Below are positions 17,549 to 26,560 of a stretch of DNA of 64,000 nt, in pieces; positions within the stretch are counted from its first letter, which is position 1, and every line of letters begins with the position of its first letter. The notes under the pieces were generated by a model. It searched no databases, had not been told where the DNA came from, and worked only from the letters and a program-made list of their open reading frames with translations. The position numbers and the translations under genes were made by a program. Where the stretch lies: positions 1 to 64,000 of the forward strand of contig JAEKLQ010000035.1 in the NCBI GenBank assembly GCA_019509785.1. Direction: 5' to 3'. Origin of the DNA: Fibrobacterota bacterium (GTDB lineage: Bacteria; Fibrobacterota; Fibrobacteria; UBA11236).

Positions 17549-18436
17549 ATGTCCCCCTTCAAGCTCGCCCTCATCCAGACCAAGGGCAACAACCTGCATC
17601 CGGACCGCTTTCCCAAGCTGCAAGAGCGCATCGCCCAGGCCGCCGCCCAGGGGGCGCAGGTCGTCATCCTCCCCGAGCTGGTGTTCCACGATTATTTCTG
17701 CATCGAAGAGGACATCCGGCATTTCGATCTCGCGCATGACTTGGAGCATCCCGCCCTGCAGGCCCTCTCCGCCCTGGCGAAAGAAAAGGGGATCGTCCTG
17801 GTGGTGCCCATCTTCGAGAAGCGGGCTCCGGGCCTGTACCATAACTCCGCCGTGGTCTTCGACGCGGATGGTAGCCGCGCCGGCCTCTACCGCAAGATGC
17901 ACATCCCGGATGATCCCGGGTTTTACGAGAAATATTATTTCACGCCCGGCGATCTCGGATTCCAAAGCTTCGCGACCCGCTACGGGCGCATCGGCGTATT
18001 GATCTGCTGGGATCAGTGGTTTCCCGAAGCCGCCCGGCTCACCGCCCTGCAAGGCTGCGACCTGCTGGTCTACCCGACCGCCATCGGTTACGACGAACGC
18101 GAAACGGCGGACCTGCCCGCGGCCGGCGCCCGGGCGCTCAACGCCAAATGGCTCGACGCCTGGATCACCGCCATGCGGGCGCATGCCATCGCCAACGGGG
18201 TCTACGTGGCCGCCGTCAACCGCGTAGGCCAGGAAGGCCATCTCCGCTTCTGGGGCAATTCCTTCATATGCGATCCGGGCGGCGGTTTGCTCGATCGCCT
18301 CGACGACACGAAGGAGGCCTTGCTCTTGCGGGACATCGATCCCGGCGAGGTAGAGAACCATCGCCGCGTGTGGCCATTCCTGCGTGATCGCCGTATCGAC
18401 GCTTATCCCGATCTCTTGAAGCGCTTCGCGCGCTGA
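17549..18436 (+). CDS. aguB: N-carbamoylputrescine amidase
   Basis: AguB hydrolyses N-carbamoylputrescine to putrescine, CO2 and ammonia, the last step of the agmatine route. The 295-residue nitrilase-fold protein has the triad Glu (LPELVFHDYF, near residue 43), Lys (YRKMHIPDD) and Cys (GVLICWDQWFPEAARL). The WDQWFPEAAR segment and the FYEKYYFTPGD loop are characteristic of AguB rather than generic nitrilases. ATG 17549 gives the family N-terminus (MSPFKLALIQ); the frame is open upstream to 17468, and I see no strong ribosome-binding site. aguA follows 17 bases later. Confidence 0.93.
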   Translation: MSPFKLALIQTKGNNLHPDRFPKLQERIAQAAAQGAQVVILPELVFHDYFCIEEDIRHFDLAHDLEHPALQALSALAKEKGIVLVVPIFEKRAPGLYHNSAVVFDADGSRAGLYRKMHIPDDPGFYEKYYFTPGDLGFQSFATRYGRIGVLICWDQWFPEAARLTALQGCDLLVYPTAIGYDERETADLPAAGARALNAKWLDAWITAMRAHAIANGVYVAAVNRVGQEGHLRFWGNSFICDPGGGLLDRLDDTKEALLLRDIDPGEVENHRRVWPFLRDRRIDAYPDLLKRFAR

Positions 18437-18453
18437 CCCGGAGCCCCGCCTTT

Positions 18454-19533
18454 ATGCACGACGCCCTTAAGCCGCCGTATCCGTCCTTGCTCTTGCCCGC
18501 CGAATGGGAGCCGCAGCAGGCGATCTGGTTCACCTGGCCTCAGAACGCCGAAACCTGGACGCCGGTCTGGGAGGAGGCGCGCGCCGCCTACCGCGCCATC
18601 ATCCGCACGGCGATCCGGTACCAGGACGTGAACGTTTTGGTGAACGACGAGCGGACGCGTGATCGCCTGGCCGCTGAATTCGAAGATGCGGCCCAGGGGC
18701 GGCCTGCGGGCGATGGGGCCACGGGACCGTTTCGCTTGGAATTCCTGGTTTATCCCACCAACGACAGCTGGATCCGCGATTACGGCGCCATCACGGTGCG
18801 GGCGCCGGATTCCGGGAAGGGCACGCGCCTGATCGCCCTGGACTTCGGATTCAATTCCTGGGGCGGCAAATACCCGCCTTGGGACAAGGACGATGCGGCC
18901 CCCCGCTTCATGGCCGAAGCGCGCGGGCGCGAATGCTTGGCCGTGGATCTCGTGTTGGAAGGCGGCTCCATCGACGTGAACGGGAAGGGCCTATTGCTCA
19001 CCACTTCGCAATGCCTCTTGAATCCGAACCGGAATCCCGGGCTGGATCGGGGCCGCATCGAGGCGGCCCTGCACGGATGGCTGGGAGCGGAGCGGACCTT
19101 GTGGCTGGAATCGGGCATCCACGGGGACGATACCGACGGCCACGTGGACGATTTGGCGCGCTTCTCCGACGCGCGCACGGTTCTGTGCGCCATCGAAACC
19201 GACAAGCGGGACGAGAATTACGCTCCTCTCAAGAAGAATATCGAGGCGTTGAATCATGCGGCCCGCACCGTCGACCTCGAGGTCATCGAGATCCCCATGC
19301 CCGCCCGACAGGTCAAGGCGGAGCTGCGGACCCCGGCCACCTATCTGAATTTCCTGATCCTGAACGGGGCCGTACTGGTCCCCGTGTTCCGGGACAAGCG
19401 CGATGATTGGACCCTGCAAGCCTTCGCCGACCGCTTCCCCGGACGCCGCATCGAACCCATCGATTGCCGGGGACTGGTATTCGGCCAGGGCGCCATCCAC
19501 TGCAGCAGCATGCAGGAGCCCGCCGGCGGCTGA
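18454..19533 (+). CDS. aguA: Agmatine deiminase
   Basis: AguA converts agmatine to N-carbamoylputrescine, the substrate of the AguB encoded just upstream. The 359-residue product has LPAEWEPQQAIWFTWPQN at the N-terminus, TNDSWIRDYGAITV near residue 110, the GGSID segment, the His motif HGDDTDGHVDD, and the catalytic Cys in GQGAIHCSSMQEP near the C-terminus. Length and motif order match the guanidino-group-modifying family. No arginine decarboxylase is seen in the window, so the source of agmatine is encoded elsewhere or taken up. Confidence 0.94.
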   Translation: MHDALKPPYPSLLLPAEWEPQQAIWFTWPQNAETWTPVWEEARAAYRAIIRTAIRYQDVNVLVNDERTRDRLAAEFEDAAQGRPAGDGATGPFRLEFLVYPTNDSWIRDYGAITVRAPDSGKGTRLIALDFGFNSWGGKYPPWDKDDAAPRFMAEARGRECLAVDLVLEGGSIDVNGKGLLLTTSQCLLNPNRNPGLDRGRIEAALHGWLGAERTLWLESGIHGDDTDGHVDDLARFSDARTVLCAIETDKRDENYAPLKKNIEALNHAARTVDLEVIEIPMPARQVKAELRTPATYLNFLILNGAVLVPVFRDKRDDWTLQAFADRFPGRRIEPIDCRGLVFGQGAIHCSSMQEPAGG

Positions 19534-19552
19534 TTCCGTCCGACACGGAAAC

Positions 19553-20302
19553 ATGGAGGTTACCCCCGACTTCGGCCTTTTGCCCCGTGACCGCTCTTTC
19601 GCCCAATCCCTGCCCGCTTTCCTGCTTCCCTATCTGGCCTACGTGGCCCTGGCTTCGCTGCCCCACCGTTTCCTGCCGCCCGCCGCCGCCGAAGCCCTGC
19701 GTTTCGCCGTGGTCGGAAGCCTCATGTTGGCCTACCGCCGGGCTTATCGCCTGGGCCCGCCGCTCACCGTACGCCCGGCCTTGGCGGCTTTGGGGACGGC
19801 CCTCTGCGCCTTGGCCCTTTGGGCGATTCTTTACCGCCTTACCCTCGCCTTGCCTTTGCCCCTGTTCCGTTCCCAATTGGATTCGGCCGCCGCGACCGAT
19901 CCGGGCCCTCTTTACGCCGCCTTCAGGGGCCTGAACTCGGTCCTCTTGGTGCCGTTCTTCGAAGAGCTTTTCTGCCGCGCTTTCTTAGGCGAACTCTTGG
20001 CGGGGATGCCTTCCCGGCCCGGTGGATTCCTGGCCCGCCTGGCTCTGCGTATGGACGAGCACCCCGGGCCCTTGTCCCGGCCCCCGGCGCAAGGCCGGGC
20101 CGCATGGGGCTGCGCGCTGGTGTTCACGCTGGGGCACGGGCTGGCGGCTTGGCCGGCCGCTTTCGCGTACTTCGCCCTCACCACCGTTTTATATCGCCAA
20201 ACAAGATCCTTCCGGGCCTGCGTGGCGGTGCACGGATTGGCCAACCTCGGGATCGCGATCCTGGTGTCGCTAGCGCCCGGGATGCGATTCCTTTGGTATT
20301 AA
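19553..20302 (+). CDS. CPBP family intramembrane (CAAX-like) protease
   Basis: This is a 249-residue membrane protein with about six hydrophobic segments. The three Abi/CPBP motifs are visible: FFEELFCRAFLGE near residues 137-149, TLGHGLAAWPAAF near 196, and the final His in VAVHGLANLG near 227. These residues form the glutamate-based site of Rce1-like proteases. It starts 20 bases after aguA and ends 4 bases before the convergent PrsR-like gene. CPBP proteins of this type often sit in exosortase loci, which fits the genes that follow, but it could equally be an unrelated aguBA operon member. Confidence 0.8.
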   Translation: MEVTPDFGLLPRDRSFAQSLPAFLLPYLAYVALASLPHRFLPPAAAEALRFAVVGSLMLAYRRAYRLGPPLTVRPALAALGTALCALALWAILYRLTLALPLPLFRSQLDSAAATDPGPLYAAFRGLNSVLLVPFFEELFCRAFLGELLAGMPSRPGGFLARLALRMDEHPGPLSRPPAQGRAAWGCALVFTLGHGLAAWPAAFAYFALTTVLYRQTRSFRACVAVHGLANLGIAILVSLAPGMRFLWY

Positions 20303-20305
20303 GGC

Positions 20306-21691
20306 CTAGCCTTCGGCCTCGCCTCCGTTCACCTTCGCCTCGGTGCGCACCCAGATACCGGTCTTGCGCATCATGTCGTAGAAGGTAGGACGGGTAACGC
20401 CTACGGTACGCGCCGCCAGGGACACGTTGCCGTTGGCGCGCTGCAGGGCGTTGAGCAACAGGTTCTTCTCGAATTGGCGGCGGGCCTCCCGATAGCTTTG
20501 GGTGGCGTCGCCGGAACCGTCCAATTCCAGATCGGCGTCCTCGATCACGTTCCCTTCGGCCACGATGGAGGCGCGGTTGAGCCGATTCTGGAGTTCGCGC
20601 ACGTTACCGGGCCACCCATGGGCCAGTAAGGCTTTCTCCGCGCGCGAGGACAGCCGCAGGCGCGGCCGCCCGAAACGGGCCCGGTTCTGCTCCAGGATCG
20701 CTTCGGCCAGGATGAGCACGTCGCGCCCGCGCTCCCGCAGGGGCGGCACGCGCACCTCGAACTCGCTCAGCCGGTAATAGAGATCGCTGCGCAGGGCCCC
20801 GTCATTGCCGGTCAAAATGGGCCGGTTGGTGGCGGCGATGACGCGCACGTCCAATACCCGCGATTTGCTTTCGCCGATGCGTTGCAGGCGCTTGTCCTGT
20901 AGGAAACGCAGCAGTTTCACCTGCAAGGCGGGCGGCATGTCGCCGATCTCGTCGAAGAACAAGGTGCCGCGGTGCGCGGTTTCGATGAGACCGGCCTTGT
21001 CCTCGTCCGCGCCGGAAAACGATCCCTTCACGTACCCGAAAAGCTCCGATTCCAGCAGCGTTTCCGGGATGGCCCCGCAATGGATGGGAACGAAGGGGTG
21101 GCGGGCGCGTTGGCCGCCCTCGTGGATGGCGCGAGCGCAGAGCTCTTTGCCCGTGCCGCTTTCGCCGGTAAGCAGGACGTTCACGTCGGTCTGGGCCAGG
21201 CGATGCAGGGTCGCGAACAAATTCCGCATGGGCTCGCTTTCGCCCAACATCGGTTTTTCGGCCGTCACCGGCGTCCAGGAAGGCTGCTCGTCGGGCACGC
21301 TTTCCAGGGAACGCATGCGGATGGCCCGGTCCAGCGCCGCTTCCAGCTTGCCGATGTCCACAGGCTTGGCGAGGAAATCGAAGGCTCCCCTCCGGATGGC
21401 CTCGCGGGCCAGGGCATCGTCCTCCTCCCCTATGATCACGATGACCTTGGCGGCCCGGTCGGCCGACAAGATCGCGTCAATCACCTCCAGGCCGCGATCC
21501 GCGCGGCCCTCCAATCCCAAGTCGAGGCAAACGATGGGCGATCCCCCCTCGGCGGCCAGTTCTTTGGCCGTCGCGAGGGAATCGGCTTCCAGTATCTCGA
21601 AATGCTCGCGTAGCGCCCACTTGAGCTGATCGCGCAAGCCGGCATCGTCTTCCACGAGGATGAGTCTAGTCATGGCCAAGGTATCATGCAT
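20306..21691 (-). CDS. prsR: Sigma-54-dependent response regulator, PrsR (PEP-CTERM/exosortase) type
   Basis: This is a 461-residue NtrC-family activator. It has a receiver domain (phospho-acceptor D57 in VCLDLGLEG, Lys in FLAKPVD), an AAA+ domain (Walker A GESGTGKE near residue 172, Walker B LFFDEIGDM) and a Fis-type DNA-binding domain near the end (NVSLAARTVGVTRPTFYDMM). Overall pattern and C-terminus match the PrsR group that controls exosortase-linked exopolysaccharide genes. The sigma-54 contact loop reads GSFSGA instead of GAFTGA. ATG 21691 is chosen for its GGAGGAG; frame and ATG at 21673 are alternatives. It is divergent from a polysaccharide gene. Confidence 0.82.
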   Translation of the reverse strand: MHDTLAMTRLILVEDDAGLRDQLKWALREHFEILEADSLATAKELAAEGGSPIVCLDLGLEGRADRGLEVIDAILSADRAAKVIVIIGEEDDALAREAIRRGAFDFLAKPVDIGKLEAALDRAIRMRSLESVPDEQPSWTPVTAEKPMLGESEPMRNLFATLHRLAQTDVNVLLTGESGTGKELCARAIHEGGQRARHPFVPIHCGAIPETLLESELFGYVKGSFSGADEDKAGLIETAHRGTLFFDEIGDMPPALQVKLLRFLQDKRLQRIGESKSRVLDVRVIAATNRPILTGNDGALRSDLYYRLSEFEVRVPPLRERGRDVLILAEAILEQNRARFGRPRLRLSSRAEKALLAHGWPGNVRELQNRLNRASIVAEGNVIEDADLELDGSGDATQSYREARRQFEKNLLLNALQRANGNVSLAARTVGVTRPTFYDMMRKTGIWVRTEAKVNGGEAEG

Positions 21692-22041
21692 TGTGCTCTC
21701 CTCCACATCCCCGGCGCTTCCGTTGGGGCGGAAGCCCCGGGAACCGGGCCGCGTGCGGCCCATGGTTAGGAGGGCGATATGCGGAACTCACCCTCGCTTG
21801 GCCGCTTGGATCTAATGGGATCCGGGCTTATCGGCTTCGGCGAAGGATGAATTCCGCATGGCGTCCTCATCGGTTAAGATAAATTTCCCGACTGCCGCAA
21901 GATCAGGTTGTTCCCGGATCCGGTCCCCGTTATACCCGCTTTCTTTCCGCTTTACGGAGAAGTCCGTCCTCGTGGAGGGGGCGTCGAGAATTTTATTTAT
22001 CCCTACACGCTTACCGGTTTTACAAGCCTGGAGTTATTCCG
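21692..22041. other. Divergent control region between prsR and the polysaccharide fusion gene
   Basis: This 350-base spacer has no coding sequence I support. It contains an AT-rich patch near 21990-22000 and GGAG 11 bases before ATG 22042. I looked on both strands for a -24/-12 sigma-54 element, expected if PrsR controls its neighbour, and found none convincing. Confidence 0.5.
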
Positions 22042-24294
22042 ATGAAACCTGCCTGGACCGTTATCTGCATGAAACGTCTGATTGATTTCCTGGCCGGATC
22101 GGCTGGCATGTTGATCATGGCCCTGGTCCATCCCATCCTAGCCCTGCTCATCAAACTGGAGTCGAAGGGACCTGTACTATATAGCCAGGAACGCGTGGGC
22201 ATGAACCGCCGCTCGCGGGGCCCGGCGGGAATTCCCCCCGGCGGGATCGAGCGCCGGCAGTCCAACATCGGCGGGAAACCGTTCAAGATCTGGAAGTACC
22301 GGACCATGCGCCTCGACGCGGAAGCGGCGGGACCGCAATTGGCGAAAAAGGGGCTCGATCCGCGCGTGACCCGGGTCGGCAAATGGCTGCGCGCGCTCCA
22401 CATCGACGAAATCCCGCAGTTCCTGAACGTGATCCGCGGGGAGATGAGCCTGATAGGCCCCCGCCCGGAACGCCCGCACTTCACGCGGCAATACACCGCC
22501 AACCTGCCCCATTACTCCGATCGCACCCGGCACATCCGCCCCGGGCTTACCGGCCTGTCGCAAGTCCTGCTCGGTTACGATGATTCCCTCGAAAGCGTGG
22601 TGCGCAAGACCCATTTCGACATGTCCTATCGCGCTTCCTTTTGCAGCCTCGCCTCTTGGATCAAGATGGAGGCCTGGATCGTGTGGTACACAATTACCTA
22701 TCTGTTGCAGAAGCCCCAATTCGAAGGCGAGACCCGCGAGCTGGCCGTGCTCAAACGCGCCAAGCAATTGCCCTTCCAGGGCCGCGCGCAATCCCCGGTC
22801 CCGGCCCGGACCCGCGTCGCCATCACCTTCGGCAGGGAAGCCCGGCCGGTGGTTTTGGCCGGCTCCAACCCCGCCGAACTCGCCGCCCGCTTCGATGCCC
22901 TGGAGTTCGAAGGTCGCCCCGCGCCCGAGGTCATCGTGCATGCCAAGCCGCACTTCGATCTCGAGGACGTGGGATTCCTGGTGGGATTGGCCCATAAGGT
23001 GAAGCATTATGGCGGCCGGCTTGAGCTGCGCAACGCCCCGCCGGCGGCCCGCAAGATCTTGCGGGAGATGCGCATGGATTCCGTGCTCAACGTGCAGCAT
23101 GCGTATCAAGGCGTCCGCAACTTCCTCACGGTGGACGTCGAGTGCTGGTTCCATGCCTATAATATGCGGGCGGTCGCGCCCAAGTGCGCCTGGCATACCC
23201 TCCCCTCCGGCATCGAACGGAACATGGAGAGGCTGCTCGACCTGCTGCGCGCCCACGAGGTCAAGGCCACCTTCTTCGTGCTGGGCTGGGTGGCCGATCG
23301 GCATCCGGAGGTGGTGCGCATGATCGATCGCGAGGGGCATGAGATAGGCACCCACGGTTACCATCATGATCTGATCACGGAGATGACCCCTGCCGAATTC
23401 GAGGACGATTTGCTCCGCTCCCTGGAAGCGATCTCGCGGAACGCCTCGCAACGCATCCGAGGCCATCGCGCCTCCAACTTCAGCGTGGTTTCCTCCACCC
23501 TGTGGGCGCTGGAAATCCTGGCCCGCCACGGCATGCAATACGATTCCAGCATCTTCCCCATCACCCGCAAGCGCTACGGGATAGGCGATTGGCCCAATCG
23601 CCATCCGCATACCCTGAAGCTGGCCGGCGGCCGTTCGCTGGTCGAATTGCCCATGTCCACCATGCAAGTGGCGGGCCGGCGCATGGCCGTCGCCGGCGGC
23701 GGGTACCTGCGCCTCTATCCTTCCCAGGTGACCGAACGCTTCATCGCCCAACAGAACCTGCGCGGCCTGCCCGCCATGGTTTATCTGCATCCCTGGGAGC
23801 TCGACGCGGAACAGACCCGGCGCAATCTGGGGATGATGGAGAGCTTCCAGCATTACGTCAATCTCGACACCACGGAATGGAAGCTGAACCGGCTGCTGCA
23901 GCGCTTCGCCTTCGGCCCGGTGTCGGAGACGCTCAAGTTGCCGCGTTTGCAGGCCATGCTGCGCCGTAACCCGGTCACCGTCCCCGAGCAATCGCCCGAT
24001 TCCGGCCACCGGATCTCGGCGCCTTTCGCCCATCGCCCCGAGGTCCTCGCCGAAGCGATGACGACGGCCCAGGCGGCCCCGTTGTCCAAGGTCACCTGGC
24101 CACTCCAGATCGGCCCGACGGTCGATTGGACCCCCGTCCGCCGTATGGAAGAGGCGCAAGCCAGCGGGAACGGGAGCCAGAATCCCAACCGCGAAACCCC
24201 GAGAGGGATCGAAAACCCGAAAGGATTTTCGAGCGAAACCCCGGGGGAAGCGCGTCTGTTAGAGGACCTGGAGACGGTGCCGCAAGAGGTATAG
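22042..24294 (+). CDS. Fusion: bacterial sugar transferase, STAS-like domain and polysaccharide deacetylase
   Basis: This 750-residue protein joins three parts. Residues 10-230 are a polyisoprenyl-phosphate hexose-1-phosphate transferase (one N-terminal helix, KPFKIWKYRTMRLDAEA, HIDEIPQFLNVIRGEMSLIG, GPRPERP). Residues 255-355 resemble a STAS fold (DVGFLVGLAHKVKHYGGRLE) but lack the phospho-acceptor Ser. Residues 358-640 are a NodB-type deacetylase with FLTVDVECWF, GTHGYHHD and the extra C-terminal region typical of exosortase-locus (XrtA-type) deacetylases. The rest is a low-complexity tail. It would start repeat-unit synthesis on the inner membrane while the other end modifies glycan, although the topology of the deacetylase is unclear. 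Confidence 0.85.
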   Translation: MKPAWTVICMKRLIDFLAGSAGMLIMALVHPILALLIKLESKGPVLYSQERVGMNRRSRGPAGIPPGGIERRQSNIGGKPFKIWKYRTMRLDAEAAGPQLAKKGLDPRVTRVGKWLRALHIDEIPQFLNVIRGEMSLIGPRPERPHFTRQYTANLPHYSDRTRHIRPGLTGLSQVLLGYDDSLESVVRKTHFDMSYRASFCSLASWIKMEAWIVWYTITYLLQKPQFEGETRELAVLKRAKQLPFQGRAQSPVPARTRVAITFGREARPVVLAGSNPAELAARFDALEFEGRPAPEVIVHAKPHFDLEDVGFLVGLAHKVKHYGGRLELRNAPPAARKILREMRMDSVLNVQHAYQGVRNFLTVDVECWFHAYNMRAVAPKCAWHTLPSGIERNMERLLDLLRAHEVKATFFVLGWVADRHPEVVRMIDREGHEIGTHGYHHDLITEMTPAEFEDDLLRSLEAISRNASQRIRGHRASNFSVVSSTLWALEILARHGMQYDSSIFPITRKRYGIGDWPNRHPHTLKLAGGRSLVELPMSTMQVAGRRMAVAGGGYLRLYPSQVTERFIAQQNLRGLPAMVYLHPWELDAEQTRRNLGMMESFQHYVNLDTTEWKLNRLLQRFAFGPVSETLKLPRLQAMLRRNPVTVPEQSPDSGHRISAPFAHRPEVLAEAMTTAQAAPLSKVTWPLQIGPTVDWTPVRRMEEAQASGNGSQNPNRETPRGIENPKGFSSETPGEARLLEDLETVPQEV

Positions 24295-24333
24295 AGACCC
24301 TAACGGAATGGCCGCTCGGCTACGGCCGGCGGC

Positions 24334-25068
24334 TCAAGTGCAGGCCGCCGACGATTCCAGGCGCAGGCAAACCTTCTCCATCATCCGGTTGAGGTCCGGC
24401 GCCCCCGCCAGCCCCGCCCGCAACGCATCCGCGTCCTGCACGTAACGCCCGCGTTCCGTCCCCGCGATGGATAGCTCGCTTCCGCACTCCCGCATCAGGG
24501 CCGCCTGCGAAGCCGCCGTCACTTCGGGATGGAATTGCAGCCCCAAGGCGCGCTCGCCCCAGAGAAAACCCTGGTTGGCGCAGGCGGAAGAGGACCCGAG
24601 AGGCACGGCGCCGGCGGGAATGCCGAAGGTATCCCCATGCCAATGGAAGGGCGTGAACCGCTCCGGGAAAACGCGGCCCAACCAAGTCGTCTTGGCCGCC
24701 TCGGACAGGCCGACCGGGAACCAGCCGATTTCCTTGGACGCATTGGGCTTCACTTCGGCGCCGAGCACGTGGGCCATGAGCTGCGCCCCCAGGCAGATGC
24801 CCAGCACCGCGGCGCCGCGATCCAGTCCCGCGCGTAGGGCGGCTTTCTCCGCCTTCAGCCAGGGGAACTCGGCCTCGTCGTGGACGCCCATGTGGCCGCC
24901 CATCACGATGATCCAATCGGCATCCGGGCCGGCGGGGATCTCTCCCGCGAAGAGGCGCACGTGGGCAAGCCTATGGCCGCGCCCGGCGAACCACGGCTCC
25001 ATGCTTCCGAGGCCTTCGAAAGGGACGTGCTGGAAAACCTGAACGCTTAACGGGCGGGGGGCGGGCAT
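24334..25068 (-). CDS. Class I glutamine amidotransferase-like protein
   Basis: The 244-residue product has the triad of class I amidotransferases: Cys in GAAVLGICLGAQLMAH near residue 90, and His/Glu in GLQFHPEVTA near residue 170. HWHGDTF and VFQHVPFEGLG match the stand-alone group related to GMP synthase amidotransferase domains, which hydrolyse gamma-glutamyl bonds of varied substrates. ATG 25068 has GGAGGT 4-5 bases upstream. The partner or substrate cannot be read from context. It is convergent with the polysaccharide fusion gene. Confidence 0.85.
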   Translation of the reverse strand: MPAPRPLSVQVFQHVPFEGLGSMEPWFAGRGHRLAHVRLFAGEIPAGPDADWIIVMGGHMGVHDEAEFPWLKAEKAALRAGLDRGAAVLGICLGAQLMAHVLGAEVKPNASKEIGWFPVGLSEAAKTTWLGRVFPERFTPFHWHGDTFGIPAGAVPLGSSSACANQGFLWGERALGLQFHPEVTAASQAALMRECGSELSIAGTERGRYVQDADALRAGLAGAPDLNRMMEKVCLRLESSAACT

Positions 25069-25140
25069 GGTAACCTCCAAGTTACGGGGCGGGAAAGGAC
25101 AGGGCGGCCGGACGACCGGACTCCGGTCGTCCGGATCAAA

Positions 25141-25818
25141 TCAAATCGGCCGCGCGGCTTTCTTGAGGGACCAGTCCCGCAAAATCTCTTCGAGATCGTC
25201 CCTACCTATATGACCGCGCTGGAACTCGGATTCGGCGGCCAGTACGCCTTGGGCGAAAACCAATTCGCGCAGGTAGCCGTTCAGATGATAGCGACGATCC
25301 CGGCCCCGGCGGGCCGCGAGATCGCGCAATTCCCGCTGCATTACCGCTTGGCTGGAAAGGAGCGCCTTCAGGCTTTGCGGGCTGATCTGCTCCAGTACCG
25401 CGCCGTTGTTGAGCAACTCCCCCAATTCCTGGGGGCTGGCCGACACCGGTTTCATGCCGCCGGACCGGGCCTCCGTCCCGCTATCCTGAACGGTTTTCCC
25501 GTCTGCGCCGGCATGGGCGCCCGCGATGTCGGCATCGAAAAGGCTATCGAACTTGAACTGGGACAAATGAACCTGCGCGCCGTCCGCGGTCAGCGCGTCC
25601 TTGGCCATATCCATCAAGGTGGCCGCGCGGGCCATGCGGTCCTGGCGCTCCTCGGAGCGCGAGAACTCGAGGGCCCCGTATACTCCCAGGAAACACGCGC
25701 ACAAAGTGAGGAGCATTCCCGAAAAAGCCGGGTTGCGGGCGTAGAACACCCTAGCGGACGGATGGAAGGTGGCCGCTGCCAAGACGATGAAGAGCAAGAT
25801 GGCGGATCCGAAAGCCAT
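25141..25818 (-). CDS. Hypothetical two-helix membrane protein
   Basis: I do not recognise this 225-residue protein. Two hydrophobic helices lie near residues 2-22 (FGSAILLFIVLAAATFHPSA) and 33-50 (SGMLLTLCACFLGVYGALEF). They are followed by a soluble, charged, mostly helical region of about 170 residues, predicted cytoplasmic if the helices form a hairpin. It ends with RDWSLKKAARPI. No strong ribosome-binding site precedes the ATG. Neighbouring genes face away or belong to other functions, so context does not help. Confidence 0.7.
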   Translation of the reverse strand: MAFGSAILLFIVLAAATFHPSARVFYARNPAFSGMLLTLCACFLGVYGALEFSRSEERQDRMARAATLMDMAKDALTADGAQVHLSQFKFDSLFDADIAGAHAGADGKTVQDSGTEARSGGMKPVSASPQELGELLNNGAVLEQISPQSLKALLSSQAVMQRELRDLAARRGRDRRYHLNGYLRELVFAQGVLAAESEFQRGHIGRDDLEEILRDWSLKKAARPI

Positions 25819-25926
25819 GGAGGATACCCTGGCTTAATGTAGCTATTCCCTTTTCCCGCCGATCTGCGGGCGACCAGGCCCGGGGAATGTATTTTTGGGG
25901 GGTAATCCGCCCTAAAAGGAGTTTCC

Positions 25927-26508
25927 ATGGCTATCCGTACGCTTGCCTTGGCCGCCTTGCTTGGAGCTGCCGCCGCGGCGACCTCCGCGCGCGCCGAGGA
26001 TCTCAACCTCAAGGAAAAACCGGACACGGTCCAAGCCTCCATCGCGCCCTACAGCCTGGGGCTGGGCGCGGGGGTCCTATCGTCCATCAACAATGAGCTT
26101 TCCGATCGCAGCGCCGCCTTCCTGAAGCTCTCCGTCATCCAATCGATCCAGTTCACCGACCACGTGGCCGCCGGCTTGGATCTCGATTGGCTGCTGCCGG
26201 GGCAGAATTGGGGCGGGGACTTGACCTTGGACTACCTGATGCTGACCGGAGCCATCAAGCCATTCGTCGGGATCGGGGGCGGCATCCGTTACTTCGACAA
26301 GGCCGGCCCATTCGGGGATAACATCGGCGCATCCGGCACCGTGCACGCCGGCTTGATCCTGGACGTCATGGACGAGATGCAATTGCGGATCCGCGTACCT
26401 TACCACGTGGTCGCCAATAAGGCCATGGACCAGGGCGTGGGCATCGACGTGGGATTCCTATTCTCCTCGCCGTTGCGCACCACCAAGGTAAAGAAGCTGA
26501 AATACTGA
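25927..26508 (+). CDS. Secreted or outer-membrane beta-barrel-like protein
   Basis: The 193-residue product has a signal peptide cleaved after TSARA (about residue 23). The remainder alternates short amphipathic strands with Gly-rich turns (YSLGLGAGVLSSIN, KPFVGIGGGIRYF, GASGTVHAGLILDV) and ends in FLFSSPLRTTKVKKLKY, a pattern typical of small outer-membrane barrels. No specific family is recognised. AAAAGGAG precedes the ATG. It appears monocistronic. Confidence 0.75.
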   Translation: MAIRTLALAALLGAAAAATSARAEDLNLKEKPDTVQASIAPYSLGLGAGVLSSINNELSDRSAAFLKLSVIQSIQFTDHVAAGLDLDWLLPGQNWGGDLTLDYLMLTGAIKPFVGIGGGIRYFDKAGPFGDNIGASGTVHAGLILDVMDEMQLRIRVPYHVVANKAMDQGVGIDVGFLFSSPLRTTKVKKLKY

Positions 26509-26560
26509 TCCGACGGGCGCTCTCGCGCCCCCGGAATGGCCTCGAAGCGGAAGTCAGGAT

